Shown here one piece after another: positions 42,914-52,218 of a stretch of DNA of 64,000 bases. Position 1 is the stretch's first letter, and the number at the start of each line of letters is the position of its first letter. Made by a program: the position numbers and the translations under genes. The notes beneath the pieces are model-generated. The model made no database searches and was not told where the DNA came from. It saw nothing but the letters and a program-made list of their open reading frames with translations. This stretch comes from Cedecea neteri (GTDB lineage Bacteria > Pseudomonadota > Gammaproteobacteria > Enterobacterales > Enterobacteriaceae), in assembly GCF_000758305.1 (NCBI RefSeq), contig NZ_CP009458.1, positions 3,038,001 through 3,102,000 of the forward strand, written 5' to 3'.

Positions 42914-44026
42914 TTACCGCTTGAGCGTCTCTTGCTCCTCAAGCAGTTCGACCACCTCTTGCGGATCGTCCTGCGGGGCAGGGGCTTCGTGCATCCAGAC
43001 CGAAATCAGCCGATAAGAAACCGCCAGCAGCACCGGGCCGATAAACAGACCAATCATCCCGAAGGCAATCAGGCCGCCGATAACGCCGGAGAGAATCAGG
43101 ATCATCGGCAAGTCCGCGCCCATGCGGATAAGGACCGGACGAATCACATTGTCCATGGTGCCGACGACGCAGCTCCACACCAGCAGCACTGTTCCCCAGG
43201 TGGTATCCCCGCTCCAGTACAGCCAGATTATGGCGGGCACCAGAATAACCAGCGGGCCAAGCTGAATCAGGCAGCTAAGCACCATCAGTACGGTGAGCAA
43301 TGCGGCGTAAGGAATGCCGGACACTGCGAGGCCAATACCGCCCAGCACGCCCTGCGCGAGCGCGGTGACAACTACGCCCAGCGCTACGGCGCGAATCGCC
43401 TGGCCAGCCAGCAGCACGGCCGCATCACCACGTTTGTCCGCTAAGCGGAAGGCGAAGTGGCGTATACCGTTCCCCAGCGTCTCGCCTTTGGCATACAGCA
43501 GCACGCTGAACAGCAGCATCAGGCCGAGATGCACCAGCAGGGTGCCAATATGCACAGCCTGGCCGAGGAACCAACTGGTCGTCGTGCCGATATAAGGGCG
43601 GACTTTTTCCATAATCGCGCTGCCGCCGCTGCTCACCAGCGTGTTCCAGCCGCTGTAAAGCTTATCGCCGATAAGCGGGATGCTGTGCAGCCATTCGAAG
43701 GCGGGCAGCGCCATGTGCCCTTTGGTTGCCCAGTTAATCACCGGGCCGCTGTTGTCCACCAGGCTGTTCACTAACATAGCGACCGGGATGACAAACAGCA
43801 TTAGCAGCAGCAGCGTCATCACCAGCACCGCAAGGGAGCGTTTGCCCCACAGCAGCTTTTGCAATTTGATGAGCAGCGGCCAGGTTGCAATGACGATGGT
43901 TCCGGCCCAGGCGAAGCCTAAAACAAATGGGCGGACAATCCACAGACAGGCGAGAATCATCACGGAAATAAACAGCACGGACAGCAGGATCTGCAGCAGA
44001 TCCTTTGGCTGACTGACTTTGATCAT
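42914..44026 (-). CDS. ydiK: AI-2E family inner membrane transporter YdiK
   Basis: YdiK is a member of the AI-2E/PerM (UPF0118) family of membrane permeases; its substrate is not established. Start at 44026 (MIKVSQPKDLLQ) gives 370 residues, the E. coli length; an in-frame codon nine residues upstream was not used. About eight membrane segments are visible, with the family core IPYAALLTVLMVLSCLIQLGPL and GGLIAFGMIGLFIGPVLLA. It is divergent from ydiJ. Confidence 0.92.
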   Translation of the reverse strand: MIKVSQPKDLLQILLSVLFISVMILACLWIVRPFVLGFAWAGTIVIATWPLLIKLQKLLWGKRSLAVLVMTLLLLMLFVIPVAMLVNSLVDNSGPVINWATKGHMALPAFEWLHSIPLIGDKLYSGWNTLVSSGGSAIMEKVRPYIGTTTSWFLGQAVHIGTLLVHLGLMLLFSVLLYAKGETLGNGIRHFAFRLADKRGDAAVLLAGQAIRAVALGVVVTALAQGVLGGIGLAVSGIPYAALLTVLMVLSCLIQLGPLVILVPAIIWLYWSGDTTWGTVLLVWSCVVGTMDNVIRPVLIRMGADLPMILILSGVIGGLIAFGMIGLFIGPVLLAVSYRLISVWMHEAPAPQDDPQEVVELLEEQETLKR

Positions 44027-44229
44027 AGGAAGAATCACCTCAATAAAATGCACCCGCGCTAAATTCGCATGGCGATAATTTAATGATGATGTATTTCCTC
44101 GATTTTTGACAGGCGCATTTCGCTTCGCGTTATCTGAAATAACAGCCGCAAATCGCGACGGAATATGATAAAAACAAAACAGACACGCAAACGATAACTC
44201 TTACTAAGCAACACAGGGTCGACCCGTCA

Positions 44230-47200
44230 ATGATCCCACAAATTTCTCAAGCACCTGGCGTCGTTCAGCTGGTGCTCAGCTATTTAGCATCACTGGAGCA
44301 ACAGGGCTTTACCGGCGATACCGCCACCAGCTACGCAGACCGCCTGACCATGGCGACCGATAACAGCATTTACCAACTGCTGCCGGATGCGGTGCTTTTC
44401 CCTCGTTCAACCGCAGACGTCACGTTGATTACCCGCGTGGCCGCCGAAGATCGCTTTAAATCCCTGGTGTTTACCCCGCGCGGCGGCGGCACCGGCACCA
44501 ACGGGCAATCGCTGAACGGCGGCATCGTGGTGGACATGTCCCGCTACATGAATCGCATCATCGAAATTAATCCGGAGCAAGGTTGGGTGCGGGTGGAAGC
44601 TGGGGTCATTAAAGATCAGCTCAACCAGTTCCTGAAGCCGCACGGCTACTTCTTTGCCCCGGAACTGTCGACCAGTAACCGCGCCACGCTGGGCGGGATG
44701 ATCAACACCGATGCCTCCGGGCAGGGGTCGCTGGTGTACGGTAAAACCTCCGATCATGTGCTGGGTGTGCGCGCCGTGCTGATGGACGGTGAAATTCTGG
44801 ACACGCACCAGATGGCAACCGGGCTTGCCGAAGAACTGGGTCGCGAAGAGACCACCAGCGGGAAAATCTACCGCACCGTGCTTGAGCGCTGCCGCGAACA
44901 GCGCGAGCTGATTATCGATAAATTTCCCAAACTCAACCGTTTCCTCACCGGCTATGACCTGCGCCATGTTTTCAATGACGACCTGAGCAAGTTCGATTTA
45001 ACCCGTATTCTTACCGGCTCCGAGGGGACGCTGGCGTTTATCACCGAGGCGAAGCTGGACATCACCCGCTTGCCGAAGGTGCGCCGGCTGGTGAACGTCA
45101 AGTACGACTCCTTCGATTCCGCCCTGCGAAACGCACCCTTTATGGTGGACGCTCGGGCGCTGTCGGTGGAAACCGTCGATTCCAAAGTCCTGAACCTGGC
45201 GCGGGAAGACATCGTCTGGCACTCGGTCAGTGAGCTGATCACCGACGTGCCAAATAAAGAGATGCTCGGGCTGAACATCGTTGAATTTGCCGGGGACGAC
45301 CAGGCGCTTATCGACGGCCAGGTCACTGAGCTATGTGCTCGCCTTGATGCACTGATGGCCGAAGGCGAGGGTGGGGTGATTGGCTGGCAGGTCTGTGATG
45401 AGCTGGCCGGTATAGAAAAAATCTACGGTATGCGGAAAAAAGCCGTTGGCCTGCTGGGGAACGCCAAAGGTCAGGCTAAACCGATTCCGTTTGCTGAAGA
45501 CACCTGTGTGCCACCTCAACATCTGGCGGACTACATTGTGGAGTTCCGCGCGCTGCTGGATAGCCACAACCTGAGTTATGGAATGTTTGGCCACGTTGAT
45601 GCTGGCGTATTGCATGTTCGTCCCGCGCTGGATATGTGCGACCCGCAGCAGGAAATGTTGATGAAAAGCATCTCCGACGATGTGGTAGCGCTGACGGCAA
45701 AATACGGCGGTCTGCTGTGGGGTGAACACGGCAAAGGGTTCCGTGCCGAGTACAGCCCGGCCTTCTTCGGTGAAACGCTGTATGAAGAGCTGCGCCGCAT
45801 TAAGGCCGCGTTTGACCCGGCTAACCGGCTCAATCCTGGCAAAATTTGCCCACCGCTCGGCGTGGACGACCCGATGATGCAGGTCGATGCCGTTAAGCGC
45901 GGGACGTTTGACCGGCAAATTCCGATTGCGGTGCGTACTTCCTGGCGCGGCGCGATGGAGTGCAACGGCAACGGCCTGTGCTTTAACTTCGATGTGAAAA
46001 GCCCGATGTGCCCGTCGATGAAGATCTCCAGCAACCGCATTCACTCCCCGAAAGGGCGGGCCACGCTGACCCGTGAATGGCTGCGGCTGCTGGCCGAGCG
46101 CGGCGTTGACCCGCTTGTGCTTGAGAAACAGCTGCCGGAGCAGCGCGCCAGCCTGCGGGGGCTGATCGAGCGTACCCGCAACTCGTGGCACGCCAGCAAA
46201 GGCGAATACGATTTTTCCCACGAAGTGAAAGAGGCGATGTCCGGCTGCCTGGCCTGTAAAGCCTGCTCTACCCAATGCCCGATTAAAATCGACGTGCCGG
46301 AGTTCCGCTCTCGTTTTCTGCAGCTTTACCACACGCGCTATCTGCGCCCGCTGCGCGATCACGTCGTGGCCTCGGTGGAGAGCTATGCACCGCTGATGGC
46401 GCGTGCGCCGAAAACCTTTAACTTCTTTATGCGTCAGCCGTGGGTGCAGAGTTTGTCCCGCAGGCACATCGGCATGGTCGACCTGCCTATGCTGTCTACG
46501 CCGACGCTGCAGCAGCAGTTGGTCGGGCACAGCTCCGCCAACGTCACGCTGGAACAGCTGGAGCGTTACTCCGATGAGCAGCGGGCTAAAACGGTGCTGG
46601 TGGTGCAGGATCCGTTCACCAGCTATTACGATGCTCAGGTAGTGGCAGATTTTATTAAGCTTGCAGATAAGCTAGGCTTTGAGCCTGTGGTGCTGCCGTT
46701 CTCGCCGAACGGTAAGGCCCAGCACATTAAAGGATTCCTGCAGCGTTTTGCGCGCACGGCGAGTAAAACGTCTGAGTTCCTGAACCGCATTGCGAAACTG
46801 GGTATGCCGATGGTTGGCGTCGATCCGGCGCTGGTCCTGTGCTATCGCGATGAATACAAACAGACATTAGGCGAAGAACGCGGAGATTTTCAGGTTCAGC
46901 TGGTGCACGAATGGCTCCAGACTGCGCTGAAAGAACGGGAAGTGCAGGGCGCGGGGGGAGAAGCTTGGTACCTCTTTGGCCACTGCACCGAAGTGACGGC
47001 GTTGCCGGCGGCACCGAATCAGTGGGCCGGTATTTTTGCTCGTTTTGGTGCGAAACTCGAAAGCGTAAGCGTTGGCTGCTGCGGCATGGCTGGCACTTAC
47101 GGTCACGAGGTGAAAAATCTCGCCAATTCATTGGGCATTTATGAACTCTCCTGGCATCAGGCGATGCAGCGCCTGCCGCGCAACCGCTGTCTGGCAACCG

Positions 47201-47286
47201 GCTACTCCTGCCGCAGCCAGGTCAAGCGCGTTGAGGGCAACGGCGTGCGGCATCCATTACAGGCTCTTCTGGAGATTATCGGATGA
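44230..47286 (+). CDS. ydiJ: FAD/Fe-S oxidoreductase YdiJ (D-2-hydroxyacid/2-hydroxyglutarate dehydrogenase type)
   Basis: A 1018-residue enzyme, the E. coli length. The N-terminal PCMH-type FAD domain (about 30-280) contains PRGGGTGTNGQSLNGG and TLGGMINTDASGQGSLVYG. The FAD-oxidase C domain (about 290-540) has GHVDAGVLHVRP and GEHGKGFRAEYSP. A 4Fe-4S motif follows, GCLACKACSTQCP, with Cys 673, 676, 679 and 683, and a C-terminal CCG domain has the Cys pair 950-951 (VGCCGMAGTYGHE). This fusion of a glycolate-oxidase-like flavoprotein with a GlpC-like module oxidises D-2-hydroxyacids; the E. coli enzyme has been reported as a D-2-hydroxyglutarate dehydrogenase. menI overlaps its stop by four bases. 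Confidence 0.94.
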   Translation: MIPQISQAPGVVQLVLSYLASLEQQGFTGDTATSYADRLTMATDNSIYQLLPDAVLFPRSTADVTLITRVAAEDRFKSLVFTPRGGGTGTNGQSLNGGIVVDMSRYMNRIIEINPEQGWVRVEAGVIKDQLNQFLKPHGYFFAPELSTSNRATLGGMINTDASGQGSLVYGKTSDHVLGVRAVLMDGEILDTHQMATGLAEELGREETTSGKIYRTVLERCREQRELIIDKFPKLNRFLTGYDLRHVFNDDLSKFDLTRILTGSEGTLAFITEAKLDITRLPKVRRLVNVKYDSFDSALRNAPFMVDARALSVETVDSKVLNLAREDIVWHSVSELITDVPNKEMLGLNIVEFAGDDQALIDGQVTELCARLDALMAEGEGGVIGWQVCDELAGIEKIYGMRKKAVGLLGNAKGQAKPIPFAEDTCVPPQHLADYIVEFRALLDSHNLSYGMFGHVDAGVLHVRPALDMCDPQQEMLMKSISDDVVALTAKYGGLLWGEHGKGFRAEYSPAFFGETLYEELRRIKAAFDPANRLNPGKICPPLGVDDPMMQVDAVKRGTFDRQIPIAVRTSWRGAMECNGNGLCFNFDVKSPMCPSMKISSNRIHSPKGRATLTREWLRLLAERGVDPLVLEKQLPEQRASLRGLIERTRNSWHASKGEYDFSHEVKEAMSGCLACKACSTQCPIKIDVPEFRSRFLQLYHTRYLRPLRDHVVASVESYAPLMARAPKTFNFFMRQPWVQSLSRRHIGMVDLPMLSTPTLQQQLVGHSSANVTLEQLERYSDEQRAKTVLVVQDPFTSYYDAQVVADFIKLADKLGFEPVVLPFSPNGKAQHIKGFLQRFARTASKTSEFLNRIAKLGMPMVGVDPALVLCYRDEYKQTLGEERGDFQVQLVHEWLQTALKEREVQGAGGEAWYLFGHCTEVTALPAAPNQWAGIFARFGAKLESVSVGCCGMAGTYGHEVKNLANSLGIYELSWHQAMQRLPRNRCLATGYSCRSQVKRVEGNGVRHPLQALLEIIG

Positions 47287-47693
47287 TTTGGCGACGTGAA
47301 GCCACGCTTGCCGCGCTCAACAAATTGGGCGCGAACAATATGGTCGGCCATGTAGGCATTGAATTTACGCGTTTTGACGACAACGAAATTGAGGCCACCA
47401 TGCCGGTGGATGAGCGCACCCGGCAGCCGTTTGGCCTGTTGCACGGCGGCGCGTCGGTCGTGCTCGCGGAAACGCTGGGTTCAGTGGCGGGCTACCTGTG
47501 CACCGAAGGCGACCAAAAGGTGGTTGGGTTAGAGGTCAATGCCAACCACATCCGCTCGGCGCGAGAAGGCGTGGTGCGCGGCGTTTGTCGCGCAGTGCAT
47601 GCGGGGCGTCGTCATCAGGTGTGGCAAATTGATATCTACGATCAGCAAGACCAGCTGTGCTGTACCTCTCGTCTGACCACGGCGGTGGTGTAG
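47283..47693 (+). CDS. menI: 1,4-dihydroxy-2-naphthoyl-CoA hydrolase
   Basis: MenI (YdiI) is a hotdog-fold thioesterase that releases 1,4-dihydroxy-2-naphthoate in menaquinone synthesis. The 136-residue protein has the 4HBT-II pattern MPVDERTRQPFGLLHGGASV with the HGG turn and the catalytic Glu in VLAETLGSVAGYL (about 63), then VGLEVNANHIRSA. The start overlaps the ydiJ stop as ATGA. It ends before a terminator. Confidence 0.95.
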   Translation: MIWRREATLAALNKLGANNMVGHVGIEFTRFDDNEIEATMPVDERTRQPFGLLHGGASVVLAETLGSVAGYLCTEGDQKVVGLEVNANHIRSAREGVVRGVCRAVHAGRRHQVWQIDIYDQQDQLCCTSRLTTAVV

Positions 47694-47698
47694 CCTAA

Positions 47699-47735
47699 TC
47701 CCACGTTCAGCCTTCAGGGACGTGGGATTGTTTTA
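47699..47735 (+). terminator. Terminator after menI
   Basis: TCCCACGT and ACGTGGGA form a stem followed by TTGTTTTAATTTG. Confidence 0.75.
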
Positions 47736-47826
47736 ATTTGTTATTATTTCATTGAAAAACTATATATCCACAACACATTTTGCTAAAAAGCCTTCCTCCG
47801 GATATTTTCAGGCTTAAGGAAAAACG

Positions 47827-48651
47827 ATGTGGATATTGCTGGCAGCCGCCTTACTGGTTTTACAATTTAATAAAAAGATTTCCCTGGGATTGCTACTCGC
47901 GACCGTACTATGGGGTGCCGTTGATGGCGTACTCGACTGGCGGGCACTGGCTTCACTGGCGGTAATCGCCGTGCTTGCCGTCGCTTATTTAAAAGCCGCA
48001 AACGGAAAGCCCGTTCGTTACGTGCTTGAGTTTTTGCTGGTCGCCGCCTCGGTAGCGCTGACTATCCATGTTATTCCTGGTTTCCATAATCCAAAGGTGC
48101 TGGACTCGGTGAGTGCCGGGCCGCAAAGCGCGCCTTTCTCGATGTATTACAATTTCGACAAAGCGCTGGTGCCGTTTATTTTGCTGGTGGTAATGAAATC
48201 GCTGTTTGTCAGCGAGCCGAAGTCCCGGCCTGCTAAGTTCGGGTGGATCCTGCTGGTTGCGTTGATCCCAGGGCTATTGTTATTGGCGGTAGCGTTGGGT
48301 GGCTTAAAGATTGAGCCTCATTCCCCGCAGTGGCTGGTGCAGTTCCTGTTCGCGAATATTTTCTTTGTTTCCCTGGCGGAAGAAGCGTTATTTCGAGGTT
48401 ATCTCCAGCAGCGTTTATCCGGCTTTATGCCTCCGGTTATGGCACTGATTATTTCAGCTGTGATATTCGGCGGGCTGCATTTTGCCGGTGGACCGCTGCT
48501 GATTATTTTTGCCGCGCTGGCGGGGCTTATTTACGGCCTGGCGTGGATGTGGAGCGGACGACTGTGGGTTGCCGTGGCATTTCACGTCGGGCTGAATATG
48601 GCCCATTTATTGCTGTTTACCTATCCGGTGCTGCAGCATACTGTGCATTAA
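47827..48651 (+). CDS. CPBP-family intramembrane metalloprotease
   Basis: A 274-residue, very hydrophobic protein with about eight membrane helices. The CPBP/Abi signature is complete: motif 1 EEALFRG (Glu 185, Glu 186, Arg 190), motif 2 FGGLHFAGG (His 218) and motif 3 HVGLNMAH (His 253, Asn 257). These are the metal and catalytic residues of CAAX-prenyl-protease-like glutamic/metalloproteases. Bacterial members mature bacteriocins, give self-immunity or have unknown roles. There is no bacteriocin gene nearby. It follows menI and precedes a lipoprotein gene in a stretch absent from E. coli at this position. The substrate is unknown. Confidence 0.85.
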   Translation: MWILLAAALLVLQFNKKISLGLLLATVLWGAVDGVLDWRALASLAVIAVLAVAYLKAANGKPVRYVLEFLLVAASVALTIHVIPGFHNPKVLDSVSAGPQSAPFSMYYNFDKALVPFILLVVMKSLFVSEPKSRPAKFGWILLVALIPGLLLLAVALGGLKIEPHSPQWLVQFLFANIFFVSLAEEALFRGYLQQRLSGFMPPVMALIISAVIFGGLHFAGGPLLIIFAALAGLIYGLAWMWSGRLWVAVAFHVGLNMAHLLLFTYPVLQHTVH

Positions 48652-48785
48652 TTTGTCGCGGTAATAGGCTGGCAAGCCTTGTTACTAGCTATTACCGCGA
48701 TAATGCTTGTTTTATTGATATATATTTAAGTTAAACATCAACAACGTTGTTACTATCGCCCGCTTTGAAACGATAAGGAATGATA

Positions 48786-49298
48786 ATGAAGCGGTTTTTG
48801 TTTATTATTACTGTTGTATTGCTTACTGGTTGTTCTGCTAAATACAGTACCAATAATGTTCAAAAGAGCACTGAGCTTTTAGTCAACAATTTACCCGTTG
48901 CGGTAGCAAAACCCGCTGACGGCGTTTATGAAACCCGGAGCTACGCAGGGTCTGGCGATACCACTGCAGCAGTTGTTAAAGCAGCAATTTTGCGCCACTC
49001 CGATAATGTAAGCGTATATTCTGATTGCGAAGATCTGATGTGTTTAAAAGACAAGCATATGATGAACCGTGGCTACTATGTGGTTCCACAGATTCTTCAT
49101 TGGGAAGACAGGGCTACGCAATGGTCAGGTATTCCAGATAGAATAGAAATCAAAATTTCAGTTTACAATGCTGAGTCCAATGCAATAGTTGCATCGACCA
49201 TTATTACCGGGAAAAGTAAATGGGCCACATTTGGTGGCGATCATCCTCAGGATCTTTTACCTGTCCCAATTAATGCCTGGATTGCAAGCCTGTATTAA
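48786..49298 (+). CDS. Small lipoprotein (DUF4823-like)
   Basis: A 170-residue protein with a short lipoprotein signal ending in the lipobox LLTGC (Cys about 15). The mature part has two Cys in SDCEDLMCLKDK and a C-terminal beta-rich region (DRIEIKISVYNAESNAIVAS, ending VPINAWIASLY). It resembles DUF4823 lipoproteins of unknown function. The gene is more AT-rich than its neighbours and lies between the CPBP protease and the ABC1 kinase gene, which points to accessory origin. ATG 48786 was preferred to one two codons upstream because AAGGAATG supplies the better spacing. Confidence 0.65.
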   Translation: MKRFLFIITVVLLTGCSAKYSTNNVQKSTELLVNNLPVAVAKPADGVYETRSYAGSGDTTAAVVKAAILRHSDNVSVYSDCEDLMCLKDKHMMNRGYYVVPQILHWEDRATQWSGIPDRIEIKISVYNAESNAIVASTIITGKSKWATFGGDHPQDLLPVPINAWIASLY

Positions 49299-49376
49299 AT
49301 TGCCACTGACAAAAGAATTAAGCTCCGTGCCAGCGGAGCTTGTACTGCCATTCTACATAATTCCACCTCTGTGTAA

Positions 49377-51017
49377 TTATTGTCTTAACAGCCGAAATAC
49401 CAGCCATATGCTCCCTGTAATGGCGCACAACAAGCCGAGCACCGGGAAAAATGGGATGCCAAACAGCATCCAGTTCAGCCCGAACAGCCACGGCGCGATT
49501 GCCATCGTCAGAGCGGATAAAACAAGGGCCAGCGCCAGCGTAGAAGCCGCACGTTCAAGCGACTTTCCAAGCTGGTTAATATTCTCTACGTTAATGTCCG
49601 CGTGCAATTTGCCGTGACGAAGCCTTTGCATCACCAGGCGGAGGGTCTGTGGCAACGAATCACCTCCCTCAAGAAGCTGGTTGCCGAGTTTAAGCAGGCG
49701 TCTGCGGCTCCCGAGGCGGGTATAGCGCTTTAACAGCTCCCGCTTAATCACCGGACGAAGAATGCGAAGGATGTCAAACTGCGGATCCATTCTCAGCAAT
49801 ACGCCGTCCGCGGTGATCAGCGCCTTAAACAACAAAACCAAATCCGGCGGCAGCGCCAGCTGGAATTCCCGGACGGTGGAAAGCATATCGGTCAGCGCTT
49901 TTCCCAGCTGTAGCGGGAGGTTACCCTGTTTTTGCAGGAAATAGCTGGCCGCCAGCTCTAATTCGGTAAGTTCTAATGCCTCCTTTCCACTCCAGGCGAT
50001 GAGGGCATCGACAATGCCGCTGGCGTCATGCTCGCTGATGGCATAAATCAGCGACAACAGCTCGTCGCGCCGCGCCTCGCTCAGGCTTCCCACCATGCCG
50101 AAATCAATAAAACCGACCCGGTTACCCGCCAGGGCCATGACATTACCGGGATGAGGATCTGCGTGGTAAGTCCTCAGTTCAAAGAGCATATTGATAAACG
50201 CCGTCGCGCCTTTACGTGCCAACAATGGGCCGTCAAATCCTGCGGTGGCAAGCTGCTGGCCGTCAACCGGCGCCATACCGGGCAAAAAGGCCTGCACCAT
50301 CAATGTGGGATGACACCAGTCCCAATAAATCCTGGGGATGACAATATCGTCGTTGTCGGCGAAAAACTGATAAATCTTTTCCCCGTTGGCCGCCTCATGG
50401 CAAAAATCCAGTTCCTGATTCAGAGCGTTTTCCAGATAACGCACCAGCATCACTGGCTGAAAGCGCGCGAGCGCCACGCTCTGCTGGGCCAGGCTTTCTG
50501 CCAGATAACGTAATAAACGCAGGTCGGCTTTGAGGGTTGTTTCAATCCCTGGGCGCTGAATTTTGACGATAACCTCGTCGCCGTTTTTCAGCGTGGCCCG
50601 GTGAATTTGCGCTATAGAGCCACTGGCTAGCGGGGTTTCATCAAAGGTGGTGAAAACCTCAGCAGGTGAAGCCCCGAGTGTCGCCACAACGCTCGGTTCA
50701 AGCTGCGGCCAGGGCAGAGGGCTGGCGCTCGAATTCAACTGGCTAAGCGCTTCCGTCCAGGCGGGTTCAAGCAGGTCGCTGCGAGTCGAGAGGATTTGCC
50801 CGAGCTTAACGAACGTCGGGCCCAGTTCTTCCAGCGCCGCGCACAGGCGCTGCGGCATCGGCAAAGCATCGTGTTGGCTGCCGCCACGTATTTTGTCATG
50901 CAGCGAGGACAGGCCCAGCAAGCGCACAATGTCCTGCAATCCATAGCGGAGAAAAACGCCGGTGATTTCCTGCAGCCTCACGCGATCGCGGGCGGTGACC
51001 ATAATCATTTTTAGCAT
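49377..51017 (-). CDS. AarF/UbiB-family (ABC1) atypical kinase
   Basis: A 546-residue ABC1-type protein kinase-like protein. All family signatures are present: KLGQ (71-74) in the KxGQ motif, ASGSIAQIHRA (131-141), the ATP-site Lys 152, HADPHPGN (285-292) and DFG (305-307), with one or two membrane segments at the C terminus (SALTMAIAPWLFGLNWMLFG, LGLLCAITGSIWLVF). UbiB-type proteins act as ATPases in ubiquinone/isoprenoid-lipid handling. The canonical enterobacterial ubiB lies in ubiE-ubiJ-ubiB, so this is probably a second, divergent ABC1 gene. The start at 51017 (MLKMIMVTARDRV) was chosen over a 49-codon upstream extension that runs toward the phage scar. Confidence 0.85.
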   Translation of the reverse strand: MLKMIMVTARDRVRLQEITGVFLRYGLQDIVRLLGLSSLHDKIRGGSQHDALPMPQRLCAALEELGPTFVKLGQILSTRSDLLEPAWTEALSQLNSSASPLPWPQLEPSVVATLGASPAEVFTTFDETPLASGSIAQIHRATLKNGDEVIVKIQRPGIETTLKADLRLLRYLAESLAQQSVALARFQPVMLVRYLENALNQELDFCHEAANGEKIYQFFADNDDIVIPRIYWDWCHPTLMVQAFLPGMAPVDGQQLATAGFDGPLLARKGATAFINMLFELRTYHADPHPGNVMALAGNRVGFIDFGMVGSLSEARRDELLSLIYAISEHDASGIVDALIAWSGKEALELTELELAASYFLQKQGNLPLQLGKALTDMLSTVREFQLALPPDLVLLFKALITADGVLLRMDPQFDILRILRPVIKRELLKRYTRLGSRRRLLKLGNQLLEGGDSLPQTLRLVMQRLRHGKLHADINVENINQLGKSLERAASTLALALVLSALTMAIAPWLFGLNWMLFGIPFFPVLGLLCAITGSIWLVFRLLRQ

Positions 51018-51080
51018 CAGGCTAAGCTCCCTTTTCTTTATCAGGAGGATAGTTGATAAATCAGAACAGGGAGTTTCGCC

Positions 51081-52148
51081 GTGGAATGTCTGAAAATTAC
51101 TGGTACTTTTCGTGGTGAGTTTCGCATTCAGTGCGTTTCCAATCACATAAATAGATATTCTCATTATTACGAGAAAACAAGCAGATTAGTTTCGCCAGTA
51201 ACTTTGGTTCCTGATGGTGCTCATCCAGCAACAGAAGGTTACAAAATGTCAGGCCGGAACATGGCCATACCTCTTGTTAGTGCACACGTATTGCGTAAAG
51301 CATGGGATAAGGCAGGATTAGCTAACTCCACTTATTACGATAATATTACTAACTCAAGACAGTATCAAACTACAGGAACGCCATTCAATAGATTCCAGGG
51401 GGGGTTATCAGGAATAAGAGTTTCAGCAAAAACAGGGGTGAATATGGCTGTTATTTTGGATGCTCCAACTGATGATACGGTTATGGCAGTATATGGTCTC
51501 CAATGGATATCAGGGACTATTAGTGAACTGTACGAGAATGGCTCTGCCGCAGGTGAGGAATTTGGTGGGCAAATAAACCAGTACAACAATATTACAACTA
51601 CTGACTGGGAAGCATGCTATATACCTCCTCGTTGTAAGCTATATGCTGGACTGCATGTTATTGGAATCCTTTCTGACACTTCACTTGCAGGTGCAGGTGC
51701 AGGTGCAGGTGGGGAAGGATTTTCGATTAGTGGTCTAGGCTTAGTTCCGCGCATAGATATCGGAACCGGAATGGCTGACTCAACTGAGTTACGAAATTAC
51801 AATGTGGTATGTACAAACTCTGAGATCGTTTTTGACCTTCCACTTTTTTCAATAGGCACTAATTTTACTCTGAAAGGATGCTCCAATAACATTTCTGTAA
51901 TAAATTTAGAGTGGAATGGAACTGGAGCAGCATTAAACCTGACCACCACATCAGGAGGGACTTACCAAATTTCGCCGTCTGTAACTCCAGCAGTATACAG
52001 GGTGAGAATGAAATTTAATTCCGACAAAACAATTTCTGTAAACATTGGTAGTGCTTCAGCTGTCATTATCCCTGCCAGTCCATCACCATGGCCAAACATG
52101 TATGTCGGAACTCTTAGTCAAACATTCACTATAAGGTATTTGAGTTAA
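51081..52148 (+). pseudogene. 3' fragment of a phage tail/SGNH-hydrolase protein, open as a fusion with host DNA
   Basis: Residues from about 27 onward look like the end of a phage tail-associated SGNH hydrolase: VPDGAHPATEGYKMSG carries the block V Asp-x-x-His. A receptor-binding-like C-terminal part follows, with a Gly/Ala linker (AGAGAGAGG) and beta-rich sequence (NLTTTSGGTYQISPSV). The N-terminal half of the hydrolase, with its GDS motif, is missing. The first 20 or so codons lie in chromosomal DNA left of and within the 21-bp repeat, starting at a GTG with GGGAG upstream, so the frame is open by chance. I treat it as a truncated phage gene; it could still be translated. Confidence 0.65.
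51139..51159 (+). repeat. Left copy of a 21-bp perfect direct repeat (putative attL)
   Basis: The 21 bases begin CCAATCAC and end AGATATT, and are identical to 54671-54691. The two copies bound a 3.5-kb AT-rich segment with phage-type genes. Direct repeats of this size at the ends of foreign DNA are the usual mark of site-specific integration. Confidence 0.75.
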
Positions 52149-52218
52149 CTGTATTACAAGAACCGCCCACCATGGACTATTTTAATTTATCCGATCCATG
52201 TGTGGGTGGTGCAGAAGT

